Program-made: the position numbers and the translations under genes | Shown: in pieces, positions 9,662 through 19,690 of the stretch | Layout: every line of letters begins with the position of its first letter | Numbering within the stretch: position 1 is the stretch's first letter | Assembly (NCBI RefSeq): GCF_030818655.1 | Contig: NZ_JAUTAN010000001.1 | Location: 3,038,001 to 3,102,000, forward strand | Direction of reading: 5' to 3' | From: Nocardioides zeae | Lineage (GTDB): Bacteria > Actinomycetota > Actinomycetes > Propionibacteriales > Nocardioidaceae | Length of the DNA: 64,000 nt | Notes under the pieces: model-generated | The model's input: the letters and a program-made list of their open reading frames with translations, nothing else | What the model was told of the DNA's origin: nothing | Database searches by the model: none

Positions 9662-10873
9662 TCATGACGGGCCCGCGAGGGGCAGCACCGGCCGACCGCG
9701 CTGCCACACACCGGCGACGAGGGGCACGCCCGGCCGGTACGCCAGGTGCGCGTGGCTCGGTGCGTCGAGCAGCACGAGGTCGGCCCGCGCCCCGGGCACG
9801 ATCCGACCCACGTCGTCCCGGGCGAGCGCCCGCGCCCCGCCGCGCGTCGCGGCGAGCACCGCCTCCGTGGGCGTCATCCCCATCTCGCGCACGGCGAGCG
9901 CGACGCAGAACGGCAGGGAGCTGGTGAAGCTCGACCCCGGGTTGCAGTCCGAGGCGAGCGCGACGTGCACGCCGGCGTCGAGCAGCCGCCGCGCGTCGGG
10001 GTAGGGCTGCCGCGTCGAGAACTCGACCCCCGGCAGCAGCGTCGCCGTCGTGCCCGCGTCCGCCAACGCCGCCACGTCGGCGTCGTCGAGGTAGGTGCAG
10101 TGGTCGACCGCCGCCAGCCCGAGCTCGCAGGCCAGCCGCACCCCCGGGCCCGGACCGAGCTGGTTGGCGTGGAGCCGGCCGCCGAGCCCCGCGGCCGCGC
10201 CCGCCGCGAGCACCGCGCGCGCCTGGTCGACATCGAACGCGCCGGTCTCGCAGAAGACGTCGATCCAGCGCGCGTGGGGGGCGCAGGCCTCGAGCATCGG
10301 CCCGGTGACGAGGTCGACGTACGCCGCGGCGTCGCCCGCGCCGCCGTCGGGCCCGTCCGGCACGACGTGGGCGCCGAGGTAGGTCGTCTCCTCCGTCAGC
10401 CGGCGCGCCACCGCCAGGCTGCGGGCCTCGTCGCGCACGGTCAGCCCGTAGCCCGACTTGATCTCGACCGTGGTCGTGCCCTGGCGCAGCATCTCGGTGA
10501 CCAGGCGCCCGGCCCCGGCCAGCAGGGCCTCGTCGGACGCCGCCCGGGTGGCCGCCACGGTGGTGCGGATGCCGCCCGCGGCGTACCGCTCCCCCGCCAT
10601 CCGCGCCGTGAACTCCGCCGACCGGTCGCCCGCGAAGACGAGGTGGGCGTGGGAGTCGACGAAGCCGGGGACCACGGCGCGCCCGCCCGCGTCGACGTGG
10701 ACGTCGGCGGCGAGGCCGTCGGAGCGCGCCTCCTCCGCGGTGCCGACCCACGCGACGCGGTCGCGCTCGAGCACCACGGCGGCCCGCTCGACGAGGAGCG
10801 GGACCTCGGGGCCCTCGTCGCCCGGCAACCGCCCGGTGAGGAGCTCGCCGATGCCGGTGACGAGCACGCTCAT
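9662..10873 (-). CDS. hutI: imidazolonepropionase HutI
   Basis: Amidohydrolase of 403 residues that hydrolyses 4-imidazolone-5-propanoate to N-formimidoyl-L-glutamate in histidine degradation. Family signs are the metal-binding HxH in [43 protein letters not shown] and the metal Asp in [11 protein letters not shown]. Start ATG 10873 overlaps the hutF stop (ATGA, 10870-10873), so hutF-hutI is an operon. hutH and hutU are not in the window. The longer open frame upstream of this ATG is only a shadow of hutF. Confidence 0.95.
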   Translation of the reverse strand: MSVLVTGIGELLTGRLPGDEGPEVPLLVERAAVVLERDRVAWVGTAEEARSDGLAADVHVDAGGRAVVPGFVDSHAHLVFAGDRSAEFTARMAGERYAAGGIRTTVAATRAASDEALLAGAGRLVTEMLRQGTTTVEIKSGYGLTVRDEARSLAVARRLTEETTYLGAHVVPDGPDGGAGDAAAYVDLVTGPMLEACAPHARWIDVFCETGAFDVDQARAVLAAGAAAGLGGRLHANQLGPGPGVRLACELGLAAVDHCTYLDDADVAALADAGTTATLLPGVEFSTRQPYPDARRLLDAGVHVALASDCNPGSSFTSSLPFCVALAVREMGMTPTEAVLAATRGGARALARDDVGRIVPGARADLVLLDAPSHAHLAYRPGVPLVAGVWQRGRPVLPLAGPS

Positions 10874-12261
10874 GCGCGCACCGCCGTGATCGCCTCGATC
10901 GCCTCCGCGAGGAGCGCACCCACGGCGGGCGCGTCGGCGGCCCGGTGCACGACCCGTCCGTCGGCGACGACGTGGACGACGTCGGCGGCGGTCGCGGCGA
11001 ACACGGCCGTGTGCTCGTCGGCGCCGGTGCCCGCCGTGCGGGGCGTGGCGGTGTCGAGGGTGACGAGGTCGGCCCGGGCGCCGGCGGCGATCCGTCCCGC
11101 GTCGTGCACACCGAGCGAGGCGTGGCCGTCGACGGTCGCGGAGGCGAGCAGCGCGGCGGCCGTGAAGTGGCCGCGGCGCTGCGCCGCCAGCCGCTCGTGC
11201 ATCTCGACGGCCCGCATCTCCTCGAAGGGGTCGACGACGGCGTGGCTGTCGCTGCCGAGGGTCAGGCGCGCGCCGGCGTCGACGAGCGCCCGGGCCGGGC
11301 CGATGCCGTCGCCCAGGTCGCGCTCGGTGGTGGGGCAGAACGCGACGTACGCCCCCGCGGAGCCGATCGTCCCGACGTCGGCGGGGGTGAGGTGGGTGGC
11401 GTGCACGAGGCTCGTCATCGGGCCCAGCATGCCGTGGCGGGCCAGCAGCCCGGTCGGGGTCAGGCCGGTGGCGGCGCGGCACTGGTAGTTCTCCGCCGCC
11501 TGCTCCGACAGGTGCACGTGCACCGGCTCGGCGCCCCCACCGACCCCCGCCGCGGCGAGCTCCGCGAGCGCGGCGGGCGGTACGGCGCGCACCGAGTGCA
11601 GCGCGGTGCCGACGCGCACGGCGCCCTGCTCGACTGCCCGGTCGGCAAGCACCGCGCGCAGATCGGTGTGGCGACGGAGCCACGCGGCGGCCGAGCCGTC
11701 GTCGAAGCGCTTCTGGACACCCTCCGTCGGCCGCCCGAACCCGGCCGCCAGGTAGCAGGTGTCGAGCAGCGTCACCCGCATCCCGACCTCGGCCGCGGCG
11801 TCCACGACGGCAAGCGCCATCGCGTGCGGGCCGCCGTCGGCCGCGTCGTACGGGGTCCCGTCGGGCCGGTGGTGCACGTAGTGGAACTCGCCCACGCCCG
11901 TGATCCCGGCCGCGAGCATCTCGCTGAGGACGGCGCCGGCGAGCACCCGGTACGACGCGGGGTCGAGCCGCGCGGCGAGGCCGTACATGTCGTCGCGCCA
12001 GGTCCAGAACGACCCACCACCGCGCTGCACCCGGCCGCGGAGGGCGCGGTGGAACAGGTGGGAGTGGGTGTCGGCGAGACCCGGGAGGGTCAGCCCGGCG
12101 AGGCGGACGGCGCCAGCGGCCAGGGCGTCCTCGGGGCCGCCGGCCGGCCGCACCTCGGTGAAGCGCCCGCGCTCGACCCGCACGACGACGTCGTCGTGCA
12201 CCCGGGGCGCCTGCCCGGGCAGGGCGAGCCACGCCCGTTCGAGGCGGTAGGTCGTCGTCAC
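10870..12261 (-). CDS. hutF: formimidoylglutamate deiminase HutF
   Basis: Amidohydrolase of 463 residues that deiminates N-formimidoyl-L-glutamate to N-formyl-L-glutamate and ammonia. Seen are HxH in [26 protein letters not shown], the metal His in [10 protein letters not shown], and [14 protein letters not shown] with the metal Asp. GTG 12261 starts [16 protein letters not shown], the usual HutF N-terminus. Its pairing with hutI indicates the Pseudomonas-type route in which formylglutamate is the next intermediate. The promoter faces a divergent nitroreductase gene, with an 18-bp palindrome between them. Confidence 0.93.
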   Translation of the reverse strand: MTTTYRLERAWLALPGQAPRVHDDVVVRVERGRFTEVRPAGGPEDALAAGAVRLAGLTLPGLADTHSHLFHRALRGRVQRGGGSFWTWRDDMYGLAARLDPASYRVLAGAVLSEMLAAGITGVGEFHYVHHRPDGTPYDAADGGPHAMALAVVDAAAEVGMRVTLLDTCYLAAGFGRPTEGVQKRFDDGSAAAWLRRHTDLRAVLADRAVEQGAVRVGTALHSVRAVPPAALAELAAAGVGGGAEPVHVHLSEQAAENYQCRAATGLTPTGLLARHGMLGPMTSLVHATHLTPADVGTIGSAGAYVAFCPTTERDLGDGIGPARALVDAGARLTLGSDSHAVVDPFEEMRAVEMHERLAAQRRGHFTAAALLASATVDGHASLGVHDAGRIAAGARADLVTLDTATPRTAGTGADEHTAVFAATAADVVHVVADGRVVHRAADAPAVGALLAEAIEAITAVRA

Positions 12262-12314
12262 GTGCCGATCCCACGCCCGACGGCCATCCAGGTCAACGCT
12301 CGACCGCACCGCGG

Positions 12315-12332
12315 CGTCTCGCATGCGAGACG
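12315..12332. promoter_or_regulatory. perfect 18-bp palindrome between hutF and the nitroreductase gene
   Basis: CGTCTCGCATGCGAGACG is its own exact reverse complement. It lies 54 bases upstream of hutF and 27 bases upstream of the divergent nitroreductase start, an ideal operator position for a dimeric repressor. A half-site-like GAGACG recurs at 12345-12350. Confidence 0.7.
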
Positions 12333-12358
12333 GGCGAGCGACCTGAGACGCTGGCCCC

Positions 12359-12973
12359 ATGGACTTCTCCGAGGTGGTGCGCCGGCGGCGCATGGTGCGT
12401 CGCTACGCCGACCGTCCCGTGGACCCCGCCCTCGTCGACCGCATGCTCGAGCACGCCACGCGCGCACCGAGCGCGGGCTTCAGCCAGGGCTGGGCCTTCC
12501 TCCGGCTCGACACCCCCGTCGACGTCGCGCGGTTCTGGGAGGTGACGACGCCGGAGCACGCCGACCCGGAGGGCCGCTGGCTGACCGGGATGCGGTCGGC
12601 GCCGGTCGTGGTCGTGCCCCTCACCTCGAAGGACGCCTACCTCGACCGCTACGCCGCCCCCGACAAGGGCTGGACCGACCGCGACGAGGCACGGTGGCCG
12701 GTCCCCTACTGGTACGTCGACGCCGGCATGGCGACCCTCCTCATCCTGCAGACCGTCGTCGACGAGGGGCTGGGCGCCTGCTTCTTCGGCATCACGCCGT
12801 CCCGCGTCGACGACTTCCGCGCGGCGTTCGGCGTGCCCGCGGCGTACCAGCCCCTCGGCGCCGTCACGATCGGCCACCGCCACCCCGACGACACCGGCTC
12901 CCGCGGGTCACCGGCGCGGCGGGAGCGGCGCGCGGTCGACGAGGTCGTGCACCGGGGCTACTGGGGCGGCTGA
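12359..12973 (+). CDS. nitroreductase family protein
   Basis: FMN-dependent nitroreductase-fold protein of 204 residues. The N-terminus MDFSEVVRRRRMVRRY is the family's FMN-phosphate binding part. It is followed by ATRAPSAGFSQGW, the central YWYVDAGMATLLILQTVV dimer helix, and GLGACFFGI near the C-terminal FMN contact. The likely activity is NAD(P)H-dependent reduction of nitro or other electron-poor compounds; the true substrate is unknown. It diverges from hutF and shares the palindromic intergenic region. Its last 22 codons overlap the end of the convergent serine-hydrolase gene by 66 bases. Confidence 0.85.
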   Translation: MDFSEVVRRRRMVRRYADRPVDPALVDRMLEHATRAPSAGFSQGWAFLRLDTPVDVARFWEVTTPEHADPEGRWLTGMRSAPVVVVPLTSKDAYLDRYAAPDKGWTDRDEARWPVPYWYVDAGMATLLILQTVVDEGLGACFFGITPSRVDDFRAAFGVPAAYQPLGAVTIGHRHPDDTGSRGSPARRERRAVDEVVHRGYWGG

Positions 12974-14173
12974 GCGCGCGCCCGGCTGCACCGGCTCGCC
13001 CGCGCACGTCTGGGCCAGGGCCTCGCCGACGAGGGCGTTGAAGGCCGACAGGTCGGGCGTCAGGGTGTCGAGGTCACGTCCGGTCACGGCCAGGGTGACG
13101 GCGCGCTGGCCGTCGGCCGAGGCGTAGGACACCGTCCACGTGCCGTAGCTCGCGCCGTTGTGGCCGTGGAGGTAGCTGCCCGGCTCGCACGGGTCGGGCA
13201 GCCGGTAGCTGCCCAGCCCGTAGGCCGGCGGCTCGGTCGAGACCACCTCGCGCATGAGGCGCACCGAGCCCGCGCCCAGGAGCCGGCCGGATCCCAGAGC
13301 CCGCTGGAAGCGGTTGAGGTCCTCCGTCGTCGTGACCAGGCCGCCGGCCGCCCCGAACATGGTCGGGTCGAAGGCGGACAGGTCGACGCGCTCGCCGTAC
13401 ATCGTCGCGTACTCCGTGAGGGCGTCCCCGGGCAGCCGAGGGTCGTCGGGCAACGAGGTCCGCCACATGCCGGCCGGCCCCAGGACCCAGCTGCGCAGCA
13501 GGTCGTCGAGCCGCTGCCCCGTGACGCGCTGCAGCAGCTCGCCGACGACGACGAAGCCCGTGTTGGAGTAGACGAACTCCCCCCGGGGCGTCCACGGCGC
13601 ACCGGCTCCGTAGGCGATCAGCTGCTCGGGCTCGCGCGGCTCACCGACCACCTCGAGGAACCGCTCGGTCGAGTAGTCGTCGCCGCTCTCGGCCACCAGG
13701 AGCGGTCCCAGGTATTCAGGCAGCCCCGACGTGTGGCTGAGCAGCTCCCGCACGGTCACGTCGCCGTGCTCGCCGAGCAGGCCCGGCGCGACGTCGTCGA
13801 CCGTGGTGTCCAGCCGCCACAGCCCCCGCTCCTGGGCGTTCAGGGCGAGGACGGCGACGAGCATCTTGGTCGTGCTCGCGGACCGGAACCGGTCGCGGGC
13901 GAGGGCCGGCTCCGACGACGCCAGGTCGCGCACGCCGTCGGCACCGGACCAGCGGCCACGCTCGCCGCGGACCTCGCCGACGACGGCGACGTGCTCCTCC
14001 TCCACCGCCGCGGCCATGGCCGCCTCCAGCGCCGCCGTGTCGTAGGGCAGCGGGTCGGCCGCCGCCGGGGACGCCTGGACGGCGACCGGCGCCACCAGGG
14101 ACAGGACGGCGGCGCTCGCGAGCGCCGCCGCGCGCCGCGCGGTCCGTCGTGCGGTCGTGGTCGTCGTGCTCAT
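12908..14173 (-). CDS. exported serine hydrolase (beta-lactamase/DD-carboxypeptidase fold)
   Basis: About 421 residues with a signal peptide (Arg-rich start, AALASAAVLSLVAPVAVQ, cleavage probably after SPAAA). The penicillin-binding-protein fold motifs are present: SxxK as SASTTKM, YxN as YSNTGF, and an HxG-like HGHNG. The Ser and Lys are the expected catalytic pair. Such proteins are D-alanyl-D-alanine carboxypeptidases, esterases or peptidases of the cell-wall space. The gene ends inside the convergent nitroreductase gene (66-base overlap), which is unusual. Confidence 0.88.
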   Translation of the reverse strand: MSTTTTTARRTARRAAALASAAVLSLVAPVAVQASPAAADPLPYDTAALEAAMAAAVEEEHVAVVGEVRGERGRWSGADGVRDLASSEPALARDRFRSASTTKMLVAVLALNAQERGLWRLDTTVDDVAPGLLGEHGDVTVRELLSHTSGLPEYLGPLLVAESGDDYSTERFLEVVGEPREPEQLIAYGAGAPWTPRGEFVYSNTGFVVVGELLQRVTGQRLDDLLRSWVLGPAGMWRTSLPDDPRLPGDALTEYATMYGERVDLSAFDPTMFGAAGGLVTTTEDLNRFQRALGSGRLLGAGSVRLMREVVSTEPPAYGLGSYRLPDPCEPGSYLHGHNGASYGTWTVSYASADGQRAVTLAVTGRDLDTLTPDLSAFNALVGEALAQTCAGEPVQPGARSAAPVAPVHDLVDRAPLPPRR

Positions 14174-14371
14174 GGATGTTCCCCCTCCGTGGCCGTGGCC
14201 ACCTCGCCCGTCGGGGTCTGCCGAGATCAGGCCCTCGTCGACTGGTCCAGACCACCGTAGGGCCGCCCCCCGACGGTCCTCACCTGACGAATGTCACGAC
14301 CTGGCGGCGGCTGTGGAGAGCCGGCCCGCGCACCCGGCGGCGGGGGTACGGTGCGCCGGAGGAGGCAGCCG

Positions 14372-15754
14372 ATGACGAACAGCACCCCCGCCGGGGAGCA
14401 CCACGAGCCCGACGTGCAGCACCCCGCCGTGGCCGCCCTGCGAGCGGCGGTGCGGACGGCCACCGTCTCGCACCGTGACCCCGCCCGCGTCGACACCGCG
14501 ACGTTCGACCGGCTCCACGCCGTGCTGGCCGAGCACTTCCCGCTGCTCCACGAGCACCTCGAGCTGGTGCGCGTCCCGCGGCAGGCGCTGCTGTTCCGCT
14601 GGCGCGGCCGCACCGACGCCGCCCCGGTCGTGCTCATGGCCCACCTCGACGTCGTGCCCGTCGAGCCCGCGGACACCTGGACCCACCCGGCCTTCGACGC
14701 CGTCGTCGCCGACTCCCCCGAGGGGACGGCCGTCTGGGGCCGCGGCACGCTCGACGACAAGGGCTGCGTCGTCGCGATCTGCGCCGCCGTGGAGCGCCTG
14801 CTGGCGGACGGCGTCACGCCCGAGCGCGACGTGTGGCTGTCGTTCGGCTGCGACGAGGAGGTCTCGGGCAGCTCGGCGGAGGCCGCGGTCGCGCACCTGA
14901 GGGACGCCGGGGTGACGCCGTGGTTCGTCCTCGACGAGGGCGGTGCGGTCGCCGCGGGCGCGTTCCCCGGCGTACGTCGTGCGATCGGCGTCGTCGGGGT
15001 GACGGAGAAGGGCACCTCGTTGTTCGAGCTGCGCGCCAGCGGTCGCGGCGGCCACTCGTCCACCCCGGCGCGCAACGGCCCCACCGTGCGCGTCGCGCGG
15101 GCGGTGACCAAGGTCGACGCCGCCCCCATGCCGACGCGCCTGCCGGCGCCGACGGTCGCGCTGCTGCACCGGATGGCCCCGCTGACACCGCTCCCCCTGC
15201 GGCTGGCGCTCGGCGCGGTCGGAGGTCGGCTCACCCCGGCCCTGACCCGCGCGCTCCAGGCCGCCGGTCCCGAGGCGGCGGCGATGACCCGCACGACGCT
15301 GGCGACCACGATGCTGTCCGGGTCGCCCGCGGCCAACGTCATCGCCTCCACCGCGACGGCGACCGTCAACGCCCGCATCCTCGTCGGCGACACCGTCGCG
15401 AGCGTCGCCGAGCACCTGCGCCGCGTCGTGGGGCGCGACGTCGAGGTCACGGTCGTCGAGGCCGGCGAGCCGAGCCCCGTGTCGCCCTACGAGGGCGACC
15501 CCGCCTTCGCCCTGCTGGAGCGGACCATCACCGCGGTCTTCCCCGAGGCGGTGCCCGCGCCGTACGTGATGATGGCGGCGACCGACTCCCGCCACTTCAC
15601 GGCGATCTGCGAGCGGGTCTACCGGTTCGCTCCCTTCCCCATGAGCAAGGCGCAGCGGGAGTCGATCCACTCCTACGACGAGCGCATCACGGTGGACGGG
15701 TTCCTCGCGGGCGTCGACTGGTACGCCGCGCTCCTGACCGGGCTGCCGGCGTGA
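14372..15754 (+). CDS. M20 family metallopeptidase (CPS1/PM20D1-like)
   Basis: About 460 residues. Metal-ligand motifs of M20 peptidases are clear: LMAHLDVVPV, WGRGTLDDKG, FGCDEEVSGS and the late ATDSRHF. The GRGGHSSTP motif marks the dimerisation domain. The sequence is closest in style to carboxypeptidase S/PM20D1-like enzymes, which cleave or form N-acyl amino acids or small peptides. ATG 14372 follows GGAGGAGG. Its stop overlaps the next gene (GTGA, 15751-15754), so it is co-expressed with an MFS transporter that may handle its substrate or product. Confidence 0.88.
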   Translation: MTNSTPAGEHHEPDVQHPAVAALRAAVRTATVSHRDPARVDTATFDRLHAVLAEHFPLLHEHLELVRVPRQALLFRWRGRTDAAPVVLMAHLDVVPVEPADTWTHPAFDAVVADSPEGTAVWGRGTLDDKGCVVAICAAVERLLADGVTPERDVWLSFGCDEEVSGSSAEAAVAHLRDAGVTPWFVLDEGGAVAAGAFPGVRRAIGVVGVTEKGTSLFELRASGRGGHSSTPARNGPTVRVARAVTKVDAAPMPTRLPAPTVALLHRMAPLTPLPLRLALGAVGGRLTPALTRALQAAGPEAAAMTRTTLATTMLSGSPAANVIASTATATVNARILVGDTVASVAEHLRRVVGRDVEVTVVEAGEPSPVSPYEGDPAFALLERTITAVFPEAVPAPYVMMAATDSRHFTAICERVYRFAPFPMSKAQRESIHSYDERITVDGFLAGVDWYAALLTGLPA

Positions 15755-17205
15755 GCGCCCCGGTGCTGGAGCCCGGCCCCGGCCGGGCGGTCATCGTCCC
15801 CGGCCTGTGGGCCGTCGTGGGCTTCCTCGTCGCGGTCGAGGTCGCGAGCGGGATCCTGCAGGGCTACTACACGCCGATCTTCACCGACATCGCCGACCAC
15901 CTGGGGATCCGCGAGGGCGACGTCAACTGGTTCGAGGCCGCGCAGCTCATGCTGTCGGCGCTCGCGGTCCCCCTGCTGTCGCGCCTGGGCGACCTGTGGG
16001 GCCACCGCAACGTGCTGCTGCTGTCGACGGCCATCACCGCGGTGGGCTCGTGGGTGCTCGTGTTCTCGCCGGGGTTCACGACGTTCCTCGTCGGGTGGGC
16101 GCTGCAGGGTGCCTACGTCGTGTGGCTGCCGGTGGAGGTGGCGATCATCCACCGCCGCACGGCGGGCACCGGCGAGCAGGGCCGCCTCACCCGGCGGGCC
16201 GCCGCGCTGCTCGTGGCCGCCCTCGAGGCGGGCGTGATCCTGGGCGCGCTCACCAGCGGCGCCCTCGTCGAGGCCACGTCGATGCCGGTGCTCCTCGCGC
16301 TGCCGGCGGTCGCCGTCACCGTCTGCTTCGTGGTCGTCTGGTTCGGCATCGAGCGGGCGCCCGGCGTGGCGACGGGTGACTACGACTACGCGGGCGTCGG
16401 CCTGCTGACCGTCGTGCTCGGGCTCGTCATGGGTGGCCTCGTGCTCGTGCGTCTCCAGGGCGTCGGATCCCCATGGCCCTGGGCGCTCGTGGCCGCCGGC
16501 GTCGTCGCGACCGTCGTGCTGGTGCGCTACGAGGCCGGGGTGGAGGAGCCGCTCATCGACGTCCGGCTCCTCGCCGTGCCGGCCCAGTGGTCGGTGCAGC
16601 TCACCGCCTTCCTCTTCGGCATGAGCGTGCTGGGCGCCCAGATCCCCCTGTCGACGTTCGCGCGGGCCGACCCCGACGTGGTGGGCTACGGGCTCGGCGC
16701 CAGCGCCGGCTTCGTCTCGACCCTGGTGGGCGTCTACGTCGTGTCCCTGCTCGTCGGCGCCCTGCTGCTGCCCCTGGCCTCCCGTCTGCTCAGCGCGCGC
16801 GGGGCGATGGTGGCCGGCATGCTGCTGGTGGCGGTCGGCTACGGGCTCTTCGTGCCGCTGCACGGCTCGACGGTGCAGCTGCTCGCCAACCTCGGGGTCG
16901 CCGGCATCGGGTCGGGCCTGCTGGTCGCCGCCCTCCCCGCGGCCGCCGCCGCGGCCGCCCCGGCCGACCGCACCGGGTTCGCGACCGGCATGACGAACGC
17001 GACGAAGACCGTCGGCGGCGCGATCGCCTCGGCCGTCTTCGCGATCGCGCTCACCTCGACGGGGTCCCTCGACGAGCCGGGCGTCGGAGCCGCGTCGCTG
17101 TCGGGCTACCTGACGGTCTGGACGGTGTGCTCGGTCAGCGCGCTCGTCGGCGCGCTCCTCCTCCTGGTGGCGCGGCGGGAGCGCGAGGCCGTCCCGGTCG
17201 GGTGA
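15751..17205 (+). CDS. MFS transporter (about 14 TM)
   Basis: About 484 residues, almost wholly hydrophobic, with repeated membrane helices from LWAVVGFLVAVEVASG to VSALVGALLLLVARR. The motif-A-like loop LSRLGDLWGHRNVLL lies between TM2 and TM3, the sign of the major facilitator superfamily. Length and helix number suggest a DHA2-like drug or metabolite:H+ antiporter. The GTG start at 15751 overlaps the M20 peptidase stop. Substrate unknown; coupling to a peptidase suggests a peptide or acyl-amino-acid-like compound. Confidence 0.9.
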   Translation: MSAPVLEPGPGRAVIVPGLWAVVGFLVAVEVASGILQGYYTPIFTDIADHLGIREGDVNWFEAAQLMLSALAVPLLSRLGDLWGHRNVLLLSTAITAVGSWVLVFSPGFTTFLVGWALQGAYVVWLPVEVAIIHRRTAGTGEQGRLTRRAAALLVAALEAGVILGALTSGALVEATSMPVLLALPAVAVTVCFVVVWFGIERAPGVATGDYDYAGVGLLTVVLGLVMGGLVLVRLQGVGSPWPWALVAAGVVATVVLVRYEAGVEEPLIDVRLLAVPAQWSVQLTAFLFGMSVLGAQIPLSTFARADPDVVGYGLGASAGFVSTLVGVYVVSLLVGALLLPLASRLLSARGAMVAGMLLVAVGYGLFVPLHGSTVQLLANLGVAGIGSGLLVAALPAAAAAAAPADRTGFATGMTNATKTVGGAIASAVFAIALTSTGSLDEPGVGAASLSGYLTVWTVCSVSALVGALLLLVARREREAVPVG

Positions 17206-17492
17206 GGCCGGTGCCGGGCGGCTCTTGTCGAGTTCCTGCGGGGATCGACCACTGATCCACAGCCTTCCTCCAGGGTGGCCGACTACATTCGACCCCGCGG
17301 CCGTCCCCATCCCCCGACGGACGGTCGCTCGACGCCCTCGGGCCGGCCTCCCCCGTCCGGCCCGAGGGCGTTTCCCGTCCCCGGGGCGACCGCTCCACCC
17401 GGGGTTCGTCAGGACCGTGGCCTCGCCGAAGGTTGGTGCCGTCGCGCAGGCTGAGATGGCCACCGACGGACGAGCGACACGGGAGACAGGCA
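17206..17492. other. intergenic region between the MFS gene and catalase (287 bp)
   Basis: No gene seen. It holds a strong terminator-like hairpin at 17333-17370 and, just before catalase, a GGGAGACAGG ribosome-binding site. The hairpin is 128 bases after the MFS stop and 123 bases before the catalase start, so it could end the MFS transcript or act in the catalase leader. Confidence 0.5.
17333..17370 (+). terminator. intrinsic terminator-like hairpin
   Basis: Perfect 14-bp stem (CGCCCTCGGGCCGG at 17333-17346 pairing with 17357-17370), 10-base loop, then TTT. The T-run follows on the plus strand, matching the direction of the flanking genes. Confidence 0.75.
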
Positions 17493-18989
17493 ATGACCGA
17501 GACAGGTTCCACCACCGGGACCGGCGCACCCGCGCCCAGCGACCGCAACAGCCTCACCGTCGGTCCGGACGGACCGATGCTGCTGCACGACCACCACTTC
17601 GTCGAGCAGATGGCGCACTTCAACCGGGAGCGCATACCCGAGCGCAACGTGCACGCCAAGGGATCGGGAGCGTTCGGCACCTTCGAGGTGACGGGCGACA
17701 TCACCCACCTCACCCGCGCCGCCGTGTTCCGCCCCGGCACGCGCACCGAGGTGCTGGCGCGCTTCTCGACGGTGGCCGGCGAGCTCGGCTCGCCCGACAC
17801 GTGGCGCGACCCGCGGGGCTTCTCGCTCAAGTTCTACACGTCCGAGGGCAACTGGGACCTCGTCGGCAACAACACCCCGGTGTTCTTCATCCGCGACTCC
17901 ATGAAGTTCCCCCACTTCATCCGCTCGCAGAAGCGCCGGGGCGCCTCCGGGCTGCGCGACAACGACATGCAGTGGGACTTCTGGACCCTCAACCCCGAGT
18001 CGGCCCACCAGGTCACCTGGCTCATGGGCGACCGCGGGATCCCGGCGTCGTGGCGCACGATGAACGGCTACGGCAGCCACACCTACATGCTGGAGGACGG
18101 CGCCGGCGGCAAGAGCTGGGTCAAGTTCCACTTCATCTCCGACCAGGGCGTGAAGAGCCTGACGCAGGAGGACGCCAACCGCATCGCCGGCGAGGACTCG
18201 GACTTCCACCGACGCGACCTCTTCGAGGCCATCGACCGCGGCGACCACCCCTCGTGGACGCTCAAAGTGCAGGTGATGCCCTACGAGGACGCGCGCACCT
18301 ACCGGCTCAACCCGTTCGACCTCACCAAGGTCTGGCCGCACGCGGACTACCCGCTGCAGGAGGTCGGTCGCCTCACCCTCGACCGCAACCCCGACAACCA
18401 CTTCGCCCAGATCGAGCAGGCAGCGTTCGAGCCGTCCGCCATCGTCCCCGGCATCGGCTTCTCCCCCGACAAGATGCTGCTCGGTCGTGTCTTCGCGTAC
18501 GCCGACACCCACCGCCACCGCATCGGCGCCAACTACCAGCAGCTGCCGGTCAACCGCCACCGCGTGGAGGGCGCCTACACCTACCAGTTCGACGGTCCGA
18601 TGGCCTACGACCACGCAGGCGACCGGTCGAAGTACGCCCCCAACAGCTACGGGGACCCGTACTCCGACGCGACCGGTCCCGCCCCGGACGGTTGGGAGGC
18701 CGACGGCGCGATGGTGCGCGACGCCTACACGCTGCGTGAGGACGACGACGACTTCGGGCAGGCCGGCATCCTCGTGCGCGAGGTGTTCGACGACGCGGCC
18801 CGCGAGCGCTTCGTCGGCAACGTCGCCGGCCACCTGCTCGGTGGCGTCAGCGAGCCGATCCTGGTGAAGGCCTTCGCCTACTGGAGCTCGGTCGACGCCG
18901 AGATCGGCAAGCGGATCGAGGAGGCGGTGCGCGCCGAGCAGGCCAACGACGTCGCGCCCCACCCGACCGAGCCCGTCACCACCGTCTGA
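17493..18989 (+). CDS. katA: catalase (monofunctional heme, small-subunit type)
   Basis: 498 residues, the usual size of small-subunit clade 3 catalases, converting hydrogen peroxide to water and oxygen. The distal His is in [16 protein letters not shown], the distal Asn in [12 protein letters not shown], and the proximal heme Tyr in [15 protein letters not shown], so all catalytic parts are intact. NADPH-binding-type residues around [15 protein letters not shown] are also present. ATG 17493 follows GGGAGACAGG. It is followed by a strong terminator, so it is probably monocistronic. No regulator lies next to it. Confidence 0.96.
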   Translation: MTETGSTTGTGAPAPSDRNSLTVGPDGPMLLHDHHFVEQMAHFNRERIPERNVHAKGSGAFGTFEVTGDITHLTRAAVFRPGTRTEVLARFSTVAGELGSPDTWRDPRGFSLKFYTSEGNWDLVGNNTPVFFIRDSMKFPHFIRSQKRRGASGLRDNDMQWDFWTLNPESAHQVTWLMGDRGIPASWRTMNGYGSHTYMLEDGAGGKSWVKFHFISDQGVKSLTQEDANRIAGEDSDFHRRDLFEAIDRGDHPSWTLKVQVMPYEDARTYRLNPFDLTKVWPHADYPLQEVGRLTLDRNPDNHFAQIEQAAFEPSAIVPGIGFSPDKMLLGRVFAYADTHRHRIGANYQQLPVNRHRVEGAYTYQFDGPMAYDHAGDRSKYAPNSYGDPYSDATGPAPDGWEADGAMVRDAYTLREDDDDFGQAGILVREVFDDAARERFVGNVAGHLLGGVSEPILVKAFAYWSSVDAEIGKRIEEAVRAEQANDVAPHPTEPVTTV

Positions 18990-19027
18990 GCACCGTCTGA
19001 GCACGTCTGAGCACCGTCGCTCCACCT

Positions 19028-19065
19028 CGACGCCCCCGTCGCCGATCCCGGCGGCGGGGGCGTCG
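19028..19065 (+). terminator. terminator hairpin after catalase
   Basis: Arms 19028-19043 and 19050-19065 (CGACGCCCCCGTCGCC and complement with one wobble), six-base loop, 39 bases after the catalase stop. In front of it a short CACCGTCTGAG unit is repeated (18980-19018). Confidence 0.7.
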
Positions 19066-19109
19066 CTCGTGACCGGCGCGCTACCGTCGAGGAGCGAGGG
19101 GGTGGTGAC

Positions 19110-19655
19110 GTGCCCGAGGACGACGAGCGTCAGCAGTTCCGCGAGGCCGAGCGGGACGAGCGCACCGGGCGGAGTGCCGCCGCGGAGCGCATGCGGCACC
19201 AGGGCCAGTGGGTGGAGCTGCAGCTGCAGCGCGCCCGCGACCGCGGGGAGTTCGACGACCTCCCCGGCTTCGGCAAGCCGATCGCGGACCTCGGCTCCGA
19301 CCACGACCCGGACTGGTGGGTCAAGCGGCTCGTCGAGCGCGAGCAGATCACCGGGGTGCTGCCGGCCGCCCTCCAGCTCCGCAAGGAGGACGCCGAGCTC
19401 GACGGCCGGCTCGACCGGCTCACGAGCGAGGCCGAGGTGCGTCGCGAGCTCCTCGACTTCAACGAGCGCGTCCGCCGGGCCCTGTACGGCGATCCCGGAG
19501 GCCCCCCGCTCCTGACGCAGCGCCGCGACGTCGAGGCGGAGGTGGCGGCATGGCGGGAGCGGCTGGAGCAGCGCCGTACGGCTGCCGCGGAGCGGGCGCG
19601 CACGGAGCGGACCGAGCGTGAGGCACGCCGCCGGTGGTTCCGCCGGTCGGACTGA
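19110..19655 (+). CDS. DUF1992 (DnaJ-homologue subfamily C28-like) protein
   Basis: 181 residues. The N-terminal half carries the DUF1992 signature: ARDRGEFDDLPGFGKPIADL followed by PDWWVKRLVEREQI and LPAALQLRKE. The C-terminal half is an Arg/Glu-rich coiled coil. The conserved domain occurs in bacteria and in eukaryotic DNAJC28 but has no established function. The start is GTG 19110, giving MPEDDERQQFREAERDER; the region before the domain is variable, so the start is uncertain. Confidence 0.8.
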   Translation: MPEDDERQQFREAERDERTGRSAAAERMRHQGQWVELQLQRARDRGEFDDLPGFGKPIADLGSDHDPDWWVKRLVEREQITGVLPAALQLRKEDAELDGRLDRLTSEAEVRRELLDFNERVRRALYGDPGGPPLLTQRRDVEAEVAAWRERLEQRRTAAAERARTERTEREARRRWFRRSD

Positions 19656-19690
19656 CCCGTCGGCGGGCCGTGCTCCTAGACTGCCCAGCC

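Noticed and set aside
9662..12274. An 870-codon frame covering hutF and hutI
   Set aside because: The first half is Arg/Pro-rich and overlaps hutF in another frame; HutI homology begins at ATG 10873 exactly at an ATGA overlap.
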